Positions 7,399 through 12,803 of a stretch of DNA of 12,803 nucleotides are shown here, one piece after another. The notes under the pieces were generated by a model, which ran no database searches, was not told the DNA's origin, and saw nothing but the letters and a program-made list of their open reading frames with translations. This DNA is from JACQWR01 sp964614365 (GTDB lineage: Bacteria > Desulfobacterota > Syntrophia > Syntrophales > JACQWR01): positions 1 through 12,803 of the forward strand of contig CAZTLA010000081.1 in NCBI GenBank assembly GCA_964614365.1. The letters are read 5' to 3'. Position 1 is the stretch's first letter. Every line of letters starts with the position of its first letter. The translations under genes were made by a program, and so were the position numbers.

Positions 7399-8039
7399 GT
7401 GAGGGTTCCCAATGGAGTAACGCCGGCCTTTACCTTATCGCCCAGGGCTACGGAAATATTCGTGTCCAGGGGAAGAAACACTTCAAGGCGCGAGCCGAAT
7501 CGAATCAGCCCGAACCGGTCTCCTTTCCTTACCTGCATCCCCTCTTTCAACCAACATACTATCCTGCGGGCAATCAGTCCGGCAATCTGCACGGTCGCGA
7601 TTTCCCTTCCGTCATCCATCCCGATGACAATGGAGTTCCGTTCGTTCAGGACTGATGCTTTGTCAAGATCTGCCGAGAGAAACGCGCCTTGTTTGTATTC
7701 AACGGCACGAATGACCCCGGAATAGGGAATCCGGTTCACGTGAACGTTAAACACATTCATGAAAATGCTTATCTTTTTTGCGGGAGTCCTGACCAGATCA
7801 TTGCCGCTAACCTCTTCAATCCTGATCACCCTGCCGTCCGCCGGCGATACCACCGTTTTTTCACCCGCGGTTGCCTCCCTCTCGGGGTTGCGGAAAAACC
7901 AAGCAACGAAACACGTTATGATCAGCAGGGGAACGGCCAGCCAGGCGACCGAACAAAGAAACGCCGTAACAGAAAGAACCAAGAAGAAGAGAATAAACGG
8001 GTACCCTTCCCTGACGATGATTTCTCTATGATCGGCCAT
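7395..8039 (-). CDS. psd: Phosphatidylserine decarboxylase proenzyme, short form
   Basis: Pyruvoyl-dependent membrane enzyme that decarboxylates phosphatidylserine to phosphatidylethanolamine. At 214 residues it belongs to the short subfamily found in many bacteria and archaea; E. coli Psd is over 300. A hydrophobic N-terminal region (about 13-47) should anchor it to the inner membrane. SPADGRV (65-71) holds the conserved aspartate D68, and FNVHVNRIP (97-105) the conserved H100. Self-cleavage is expected between G182 and S183 in RFGSRLEVFLP, giving a large beta chain and a small alpha chain of about 32 residues with an N-terminal pyruvoyl group. The ATG has AGGAG at 8049-8045. It is the first gene after the 172-nt gap that holds a strong promoter, and it overlaps pssA by 4 nt. 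Confidence 0.96.
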   Translation of the reverse strand: MADHREIIVREGYPFILFFLVLSVTAFLCSVAWLAVPLLIITCFVAWFFRNPEREATAGEKTVVSPADGRVIRIEEVSGNDLVRTPAKKISIFMNVFNVHVNRIPYSGVIRAVEYKQGAFLSADLDKASVLNERNSIVIGMDDGREIATVQIAGLIARRIVCWLKEGMQVRKGDRFGLIRFGSRLEVFLPLDTNISVALGDKVKAGVTPLGTLT

Positions 8040-8131
8040 TTTTTCTCCTGGAAAGTAGCGCTCCCTATGGAACGGTGACTGAAGACATGCACCTGCCCCA
8101 AATCCGCAATCAACTTCCCCGTACTCCTGGG
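8040..8131 (-). promoter_or_regulatory. 5' leader of the psd transcript
   Basis: If transcription starts about 7 nt after the TATAAG box, near 8125, the psd mRNA has a leader of about 85 nt ending in AGGAGAAAAA before the ATG. I see no riboswitch-like architecture, no terminator hairpin and no strong stem. An eight-codon frame (8088-8065) is present but its ribosome-binding site is poor. Confidence 0.4.
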
Positions 8132-8160
8132 CTTATAGTAAATACCCTGCACATTGTCAA
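8132..8160 (-). promoter_or_regulatory. Strong sigma70-type promoter driving psd-pssA-rsmD-coaD-aspC
   Basis: The minus strand has a perfect -35 box TTGACA (8160-8155), a 17-nt spacer and TATAAG (8137-8132), a five-of-six match to TATAAT. The spacing is optimal and the site sits in the largest intergenic gap of the window (8040-8211), oriented into psd. This is the best promoter match I found in the window. It should start a transcription unit of at least five tightly packed genes. Confidence 0.75.
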
Positions 8161-8211
8161 CAATTCTTGTCTCGGGTAACGGTCAGACGATACGTCATTT
8201 AAAAACACGGA

Positions 8212-8916
8212 TCATCCTTCGCTCATCCCCGATTTTTCCGCATAGGATGATTGCAGGTATCGGGGAGTAAAGGTCAGGATATCCAACAAATCGCCGGCCC
8301 GGAATTTTTCCAGCCCCAGCAAGCCGACAACGGCCGCTCTGATCGTGTTGTGATGCCTGGGTGCGATACAACCCTGGTCCGGCAGCTTTGCCGTAATAAC
8401 ACCGGCGTATTTTTGCGCTCCCGTGCCGAGGAAAACAATATTATGCTCCCTGCCTTCCCCAAGACCCTCCAGAAAATCATCGATATCGACCAATGATTCA
8501 TGGGTGACCTTTTCCGCTAAGGCGCCTGAGCGGTTGCGATAAAGAGCCGTGTAGACTTTTCTGTTCTGCGCATCAAGCAGGGGGCAAACGTCCCCCTCAT
8601 AAACAGAGACGTTCAAGGCAAGGGCGTCAAGCGTGGAAATACCGACAACGGGCTTCTCCATGGCAAGGGCAAGCCCTTTTATCGTAGAGGCGCCGACGCG
8701 GAGCCCCGTGAAAGATCCCGGCCCAATCGTGCACGCAAAAAGACCCGTATCGCCCGGCGCTACCCCCGCCGTGGTAAAGAGCGTATGTATTGCCGGCAGT
8801 AAATATAAGGAGTGGTACAACCCCGTATTCAGAAATGTCTCGCAAAGGACCTCTTCACCATCGAGAAGAGCGACGCCTGCGGCATTGGTTGAAGCATCTA
8901 TCGCAAGAGTGATCAT
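8212..8916 (-). CDS. tsaB: tRNA threonylcarbamoyladenosine biosynthesis protein TsaB
   Basis: Non-catalytic partner of TsaD in the complex that transfers threonylcarbamoyl from TC-AMP to A37 of ANN-decoding tRNAs (t6A). The 234 residues match the E. coli length of about 231. The N-terminus MITLAIDASTNAAGVAL is the first ASKHA phosphate-loop strand, and GPGSFTGLRVGASTIKGLA (65-83) is the family hallmark. TsaB lacks the metal-binding histidines of TsaD, and I see no such motif here, so this is not TsaD. The ATG is 22 nt after the rseP stop, with no clear Shine-Dalgarno. It is the last gene before the 172-nt gap with the psd promoter, and no intrinsic terminator follows it. Its partner genes tsaD, tsaE and tsaC are not in the window. 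Confidence 0.95.
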   Translation of the reverse strand: MITLAIDASTNAAGVALLDGEEVLCETFLNTGLYHSLYLLPAIHTLFTTAGVAPGDTGLFACTIGPGSFTGLRVGASTIKGLALAMEKPVVGISTLDALALNVSVYEGDVCPLLDAQNRKVYTALYRNRSGALAEKVTHESLVDIDDFLEGLGEGREHNIVFLGTGAQKYAGVITAKLPDQGCIAPRHHNTIRAAVVGLLGLEKFRAGDLLDILTFTPRYLQSSYAEKSGMSEG

Positions 8917-8938
8917 TACAAATCAAAAAAACCCCACA

Positions 8939-10045
8939 TCACAGGAATCGGGAAAAAACACGAGCGATGTCACCGAAAATCTTCAGGTTGAGGCGCTCAA
9001 TGTCCATGAAAAAAACGAAGACCATCAACAATACCAGGAGAACAAACCCCACCTGTTGCGCCACCTCTCGCCACTTAAGCCCTATCTCGCGTCCCGTAAC
9101 GACTTCAATGAGGTAAAAAAGAATATGACCGCCATCCAGTATTGGTATCGGCAGGAAATTGAGAACGGCCAGATTTATGCTTAACAGCGCCATAAACAAA
9201 AGGAAGGGGATAAATCCCTCCTTGACCTGAGCGCCTGCGATCTGGGCAATCATGATGGGACCGCCAAGCGTCTTCGGGGATACAACACCCCGGAACATCT
9301 TATAGATGCTTGCGAGGGTAAGTTTCGTGATCGCCCACGTCTGTTCACCGGAGGAGAGGAAAGCCTGCAGGAGGTTCTGGCGGTAGATGACCGTCTGGTT
9401 GGCGGGACTGATCCCGATTTTATAGGAATCGATTTCTTCGCCAAAAAGATTGCGGGCCTTCACCAGGGCAGGTTTTACGGTGAGTTCCTGCGTGCGCCCG
9501 CCCCGACGGATGGTTACTTTCAGTTCTTTTCCCGCGCTCTCTCCGATGATGGCCGCCATTTTCATCCATTGACTCACGTCTCGATCGTTAATGGCAGTCA
9601 CCACATCGCCGACCCGGAGGCCGGATGAAAAGGCGGGCGAGTTCTCCTGTATTTCGCCAAGTTCCGTGGTGAGAACGGGGGTGCCGTACACGTTGACGGC
9701 GCAGAATATTACCAGTGCCAACAGAATATTAAAAATCGGTCCCGCCGCAACAATGGCTATCCTTTTCCAGACCGGCTGCTTCAGGAAAGCCCTCGCCGCA
9801 TCGACTTCGGGCAGATCGGCATCGTCCGTTTCCCCCAACAGTTTAACGTAACCGCCGAGCGGTATCAGGGAGATAAGATACTCCGTTTCGCCGATCTTTT
9901 TTCCCACCAGTTTCGGACCGAAACCGAGGGAAAATTTCAGCACGCCCACACCGGCTTTCTTGGCAACAAGGAAATGTCCCAACTCATGGACAAAAATGAG
10001 CACTCCCAGCAATACGATGACAGATACAACGCTCAGAACGATCAA
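8939..10045 (-). CDS. rseP: RIP zinc metalloprotease RseP (site-2 protease, single PDZ)
   Basis: Inner-membrane metalloprotease that cuts transmembrane segments. In E. coli it releases sigma-E by cleaving RseA and clears signal-peptide remnants; the substrates here are unknown. In the 368 residues the zinc motif HELGH is at 20-24 inside the first transmembrane helix, and the third ligand region is NFLPIPILDGGH (296-307) with D304. AGPIFNILLA (101-110) belongs to the second helix, and two more hydrophobic segments lie near 280-300 and 332-350. One PDZ domain (about 125-195; SGLRVGDVVTAIND) is visible, whereas E. coli RseP (450 residues) has two. The start is TTG at 10045: GGAGGA lies 8 nt upstream, and the next ATG would remove the active site. 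It follows dxr by 56 nt, as in many bacteria. Confidence 0.96.
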   Translation of the reverse strand: MIVLSVVSVIVLLGVLIFVHELGHFLVAKKAGVGVLKFSLGFGPKLVGKKIGETEYLISLIPLGGYVKLLGETDDADLPEVDAARAFLKQPVWKRIAIVAAGPIFNILLALVIFCAVNVYGTPVLTTELGEIQENSPAFSSGLRVGDVVTAINDRDVSQWMKMAAIIGESAGKELKVTIRRGGRTQELTVKPALVKARNLFGEEIDSYKIGISPANQTVIYRQNLLQAFLSSGEQTWAITKLTLASIYKMFRGVVSPKTLGGPIMIAQIAGAQVKEGFIPFLLFMALLSINLAVLNFLPIPILDGGHILFYLIEVVTGREIGLKWREVAQQVGFVLLVLLMVFVFFMDIERLNLKIFGDIARVFSRFL

Positions 10046-10053
10046 TATCTTTC

Positions 10054-10059
10054 TCCTCC
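10054..10059 (-). promoter_or_regulatory. Shine-Dalgarno sequence fixing the rseP TTG start
   Basis: The minus strand reads GGAGGA, eight bases, then TTG. No ATG precedes the conserved HELGH helix, so this site decides the non-ATG start. Confidence 0.7.
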
Positions 10060-10101
10060 GCTTATTTGGTTAATCGCCACTGCCGTCGCAGACCGGGCAG
10101 G

Positions 10102-11280
10102 TCAGTTCAATCTTCCCCGATTCGGCAGGGACTCGGTAATGCTCGTCGTTTCCTCTCTCGCCCAGCGGTCTGCTGCAAGGATATGGCTCAGTGCAGGAAC
10201 CTCGACGGGAAGATGCAGCGAGAGCACCTTATCCACGATAACCGCTATGTCCGCAAAGCCTATGGCCTCCTTGAGAAAGGCATCCACGGCCACCTCGTTG
10301 GCCGCATTGAGCACCGCCGGCATGGTCCCCCCCACCGCTGCCGCCTTGTAGGCAAGTGCCAGGCAGGGGAATTTGTCCATCGGGGGTTCCATGAAATTCA
10401 GGGTCCCGATCTTCCGCAAATCGAGGCAGGGCAGGCTATTGGCGGCCCGTTCCGGATAAAAGAGCGCATAGGAAATCGGAAGTCTCATATCGGGAATGCT
10501 GAGCTGAGCCATGAGCGAACCGTCGATGAACTCCACCAGAGAATGGACGATGCTCTGGGGATGAACAAGCACGTCAATACGGCATGCATCAATGTTAAAC
10601 AACCATTGCGCCTCTATAACCTCCAGGCCCTTGTTCATCATGGATGCCGAATCTATGGTAATCTTCTTCCCCATGGCCCAGTTAGGATGCTTTAACGCAT
10701 GAACGGGCTTCGCCGCAGCAAGTTCTTCCTTCGTCGCAGAAAGAAAGGGACCGCCGGAAGCCGTCAAGATCAATCGCTTTACCTCCGCCGGCGAGCGTCC
10801 CGCAATGCATTGAAAAATCGCGCTGTGTTCACTGTCCACGGGCAGTATCTTGACCCCCCTGCCCCGCGACTTTTCCATGACAATGTTTCCCGCCATGACC
10901 ATCGTCTCCTTATTGGCGAGGGCTACATCCTTGCCGGCGTCGATGGCCGCAAGTGTGGGGAGCAGACCCGCCGAACCGGACATGGCGGAGATAACCATGT
11001 CCGTTCCCTTTAACGTTGCAACCTCGCGGTATCCTTCCTGTCCGCAGAGAATGGCTACGTTGGCGGAAGGCGACAGCGCCCTTCTCAATTTCGCGGCGGA
11101 ACTCTCCGTGTCTACCGCCACAATTCGAGGCCTGAACTCATCAATCTGCAATTTCAGCAGTTCCGTATTGCGGCCTGCGGCAAGAGCATGAACCTCAAAA
11201 CTCGTCCCGTGACGCCGGATTACATCCAGCGAGCTGAGACCGATGGAGCCGGTCGATCCAAGAAGAGAAATCGTTTTCAT
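10102..11280 (-). CDS. dxr: 1-deoxy-D-xylulose 5-phosphate reductoisomerase
   Basis: First committed enzyme of the MEP pathway. It rearranges and reduces DXP to 2-C-methyl-D-erythritol 4-phosphate with NADPH and a divalent metal, and is the target of fosmidomycin. The 392 residues are normal. The NADPH-binding loop GSTGSIG is at 8-14, and ALANKETMVMAG (120-131) is typical. Metal ligands are D149 and E151 in PVDSEHSA and E220 in NKGLE. Substrate-phosphate contacts include S175 in TASGGPF, H198 in HPNWAMGKK, and N216 and K217. The flexible loop over the active site carries HPNW. The ATG is 10 nt after the cdsA stop with a weak Shine-Dalgarno, implying coupled translation. ispG, a later step of the same pathway, lies downstream in the same run. 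Confidence 0.98.
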   Translation of the reverse strand: MKTISLLGSTGSIGLSSLDVIRRHGTSFEVHALAAGRNTELLKLQIDEFRPRIVAVDTESSAAKLRRALSPSANVAILCGQEGYREVATLKGTDMVISAMSGSAGLLPTLAAIDAGKDVALANKETMVMAGNIVMEKSRGRGVKILPVDSEHSAIFQCIAGRSPAEVKRLILTASGGPFLSATKEELAAAKPVHALKHPNWAMGKKITIDSASMMNKGLEVIEAQWLFNIDACRIDVLVHPQSIVHSLVEFIDGSLMAQLSIPDMRLPISYALFYPERAANSLPCLDLRKIGTLNFMEPPMDKFPCLALAYKAAAVGGTMPAVLNAANEVAVDAFLKEAIGFADIAVIVDKVLSLHLPVEVPALSHILAADRWAREETTSITESLPNRGRLN

Positions 11281-11290
11281 AAGAGATCCA

Positions 11291-12094
11291 TCAGATCAGG
11301 AAGAGCTGGTAATAATATACAAAAGGGATGATGAACATGAGGCAATCAAGCCGGTCCATCAAGCCGCCATGCCCGGGCAGGAGAGAGCCCGAATCCTTGA
11401 CTCCTGCCGTCCGTTTAACGGCCGACTCACAGAGATCTCCCAGTTGCCCAAGCGTACTGCCCGCAATGCCAAGGACAAGAGCATGCATGACGGGCAGCAG
11501 AGGGAAGAACAACTGCCGAAACAAAATGGCTCCGGTAATGCTTCCCACGTAGGCCCCCACAGCGCCCTCCACCGTTTTGCCGGGACTCACCCGTGGGAGC
11601 AGCTTCCTTTTGCCCAGCATGGTTCCCACGTAATATGCAGCCACATCGCCGGAAAAGACCAGCACCAGGACGAACGAAACCCACAGAAATCCATTTGCCG
11701 CGGAACGCAGGAGAATACCATGGGAAAGCATCAGGGGGATGTAAACGATCCCCAGTATAACCTTTCCCAGTGGTGCAAGATCACAAGACGTATCCCCGAT
11801 ACGCACCAGATACCAGGAGAATACCGACACGATGAAAAGAGTGATAACGAGAAGTGCATATCGGAAATCGCCGGTGGCAAAAGCAACGGGAATCAAACAC
11901 GCGGCCGCCAGTAGCGCTGCTTTTTCCCCGGTAAATCCTTTTCCGAAGATCAATCTGCTATATTCCGCGGTCGCTGCGAGAATAAGAAGAACCATCAACA
12001 GGACAAACAACCCTTCCGGGGCGTAGTAAAGGAGGGCGAAAACAAGAGGCACTCCGACAAGGGCGGTAAGCCATCTCTTGCTATGTGAATTCAT
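11291..12094 (-). CDS. cdsA: Phosphatidate cytidylyltransferase (CDP-diglyceride synthase)
   Basis: Integral membrane enzyme making CDP-diacylglycerol from phosphatidate and CTP, the branch point for all phospholipids. The 267 residues are mostly hydrophobic, with about seven or eight predicted membrane segments. The C-terminal family signature is complete: S224, K227, R228, K233, D234, then PGHGGLMDR (240-248), which holds the metal and CTP contacts. A second conserved block is SGDVAAYYVGTMLGKRK (148-164), followed by SPGKTVEG (170-177). The ATG overlaps the uppS stop by 4 nt (ATGA) and has AGGGA 6 nt upstream. Its product feeds PssA further down the same strand. Confidence 0.97.
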   Translation of the reverse strand: MNSHSKRWLTALVGVPLVFALLYYAPEGLFVLLMVLLILAATAEYSRLIFGKGFTGEKAALLAAACLIPVAFATGDFRYALLVITLFIVSVFSWYLVRIGDTSCDLAPLGKVILGIVYIPLMLSHGILLRSAANGFLWVSFVLVLVFSGDVAAYYVGTMLGKRKLLPRVSPGKTVEGAVGAYVGSITGAILFRQLFFPLLPVMHALVLGIAGSTLGQLGDLCESAVKRTAGVKDSGSLLPGHGGLMDRLDCLMFIIPFVYYYQLFLI

Positions 12095-12803
12095 TTATAG
12101 TCCCTGTGCAACTGGTCGCTGGTAAGGCCGTATCTTCGTTCCCGTTGCTGATAATCGGCAATGGCTTTCAGGAGATCCTCCTTTTGAAAATCAGGCCACA
12201 AAACGTCCGTAAAATAAAATTCCGTATATGCCATCTGCCAGAGGAGGAAATTGCTGAGCCGGTATTCGCCGCTCGTCCTGATCAGGAGATCGGGATCCGG
12301 CATCCGGGCGGTGTACAGGTAGGAAGAAAAAGAATCCTTCGTAAGTCCTTCGGGGGTGATCCTGGCCATCCGATAGTCGCCAAGTATTTTCCTGACCGCC
12401 TCGATTATTTCATCACGGCCTCCGTAGCTCAAGGCCAGGTTTAGAATCAATCCCTCATTTTTCGCCGTCTTTTCCATAATATCAAGGAGCAGATTCTTAA
12501 TGGAGTCTCTCAGGGCGTCGACGTTTCCAATTGTCGTTAACCGTATGTTATTCTCGGTCATCTCCCGTATCTCGGAGCGGAGATATTCTTCCAGCAAATC
12601 CATAAGGGCATTCACTTCTTGGGCGGGGCGAATCCAGTTTTCCACGGAAAAAGCATACAGGGTCAGATATTTGATGCCGATTTCCCGGCAGGTGCGAACC
12701 GCCACGCGCACCGCTTCCGCACCCTTTTTGTGCCCTGATATCCGGCCCAGGGTATGTTTCTGCGCCCACCTGCCGTTTCCATCCATGATAATGGCAATAT
12801 GGC
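12091..12803 (-). CDS. uppS: Isoprenyl transferase, undecaprenyl diphosphate synthase (5' end missing at window edge)
   Basis: cis-Prenyltransferase that adds isopentenyl diphosphate units to farnesyl diphosphate to make the C55 lipid carrier for peptidoglycan and other surface glycans. The frame stays open past the first visible ATG to the right edge, reading HIAIIMDGNGRWA. That is the conserved segment normally 15-25 residues into the protein, so the real start is outside the window. About 236 residues are visible. MDGNGRWA holds the catalytic aspartate. LYAFSVENWIRP corresponds to the usual FSTENW substrate loop, and LIRTSGEYRLSNFLLWQ carries the arginines that bind the IPP diphosphate. 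The following AYTEFYFTDVLWPDF block is also typical. The stop overlaps the cdsA start by 4 nt. Chain length is inferred; a shorter-chain cis-prenyltransferase cannot be excluded by motifs alone. Confidence 0.96.
   Translation of the reverse strand, partial: HIAIIMDGNGRWAQKHTLGRISGHKKGAEAVRVAVRTCREIGIKYLTLYAFSVENWIRPAQEVNALMDLLEEYLRSEIREMTENNIRLTTIGNVDALRDSIKNLLLDIMEKTAKNEGLILNLALSYGGRDEIIEAVRKILGDYRMARITPEGLTKDSFSSYLYTARMPDPDLLIRTSGEYRLSNFLLWQMAYTEFYFTDVLWPDFQKEDLLKAIADYQQRERRYGLTSDQLHRDYK

Noticed and set aside
8065..8088. An eight-codon leader frame (MSSVTVP-stop) before psd
   Set aside because: The purine-rich stretch before it is a poor ribosome-binding site, the peptide has no run of regulatory codons, and no attenuator hairpin follows.
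7922..8152. A 76-codon minus-strand frame beginning in the psd promoter spacer and running into psd
   Set aside because: It would start upstream of the likely transcript start and overlaps psd in another frame. The psd frame has the strong Shine-Dalgarno and family motifs.
8186..8196. A short palindrome (GACG-TAT-CGTC type) after the tsaB stop, considered as a terminator
   Set aside because: The stem is only four base pairs and no U-run follows on the minus strand.
8917..8965. A T7 run after GGGG between rseP and tsaB, considered as a terminator
   Set aside because: Only about three base pairs can form before the T-run, with a long loop. It does not look like a functional hairpin.
10046..10101. 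CTGCC/GGCAG inverted repeat in the dxr-rseP gap
   Set aside because: It is a five-base-pair stem with an 11-nt loop and no U-run, and is easily explained by chance in a GC-rich stretch.

Overview
This 12.8-kb window is a chromosomal block of 13 housekeeping genes, all on the minus strand. Transcription runs from the right edge to the left edge. In that order the genes are uppS (5' end cut by the window), cdsA, dxr, rseP, tsaB, psd, pssA, rsmD, coaD, a Thermus-type aspartate aminotransferase, ispG, proS and a RelA/SpoT (p)ppGpp synthetase/hydrolase (3' end cut by the window). Every reading frame is intact and carries its family's key motifs. No tRNA, rRNA, mobile element, CRISPR array or phage gene is visible, and no stretch over 300 bases lacks a gene.

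Right part (12803 to 8212): uppS-cdsA-dxr-rseP-tsaB. This holds the bacterial core order uppS-cdsA-dxr-rseP, covering the undecaprenyl carrier, CDP-diacylglycerol, the first committed MEP-pathway step and the site-2 protease, followed by tsaB for tRNA t6A. The genes overlap or lie up to 56 nt apart. Middle (8211 to 4339): a 172-nt gap holds a near-consensus sigma70-type promoter reading into psd-pssA-rsmD-coaD-aminotransferase, which are tightly packed with 4-nt ATGA overlaps or 1-12 nt gaps. Left part (4338 to 1): ispG has a TTG start and a hairpin just before its Shine-Dalgarno sequence. It is followed by proS and, 3 nt later, rel.

The genes link into pathways. CdsA makes CDP-diacylglycerol, PssA turns it into phosphatidylserine, and Psd decarboxylates that to phosphatidylethanolamine. 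Dxr and IspG are two steps of the MEP isoprenoid route, whose products UppS extends to undecaprenyl diphosphate. CoaD serves CoA synthesis; ProRS, TsaB and RsmD serve translation; Rel senses its failure.

The gene order, the proteobacterial phosphatidylethanolamine route, the single-PDZ RseP and the bifunctional Rel suggest a Gram-negative bacterium of the former Deltaproteobacteria (Desulfobacterota), perhaps Syntrophia-like. That placement is inference from memory of gene order and motif style. I see no novel system here. The points worth a second look are regulatory (the psd promoter and the ispG leader) and organisational (the lipid genes inserted in the isoprenoid cluster).
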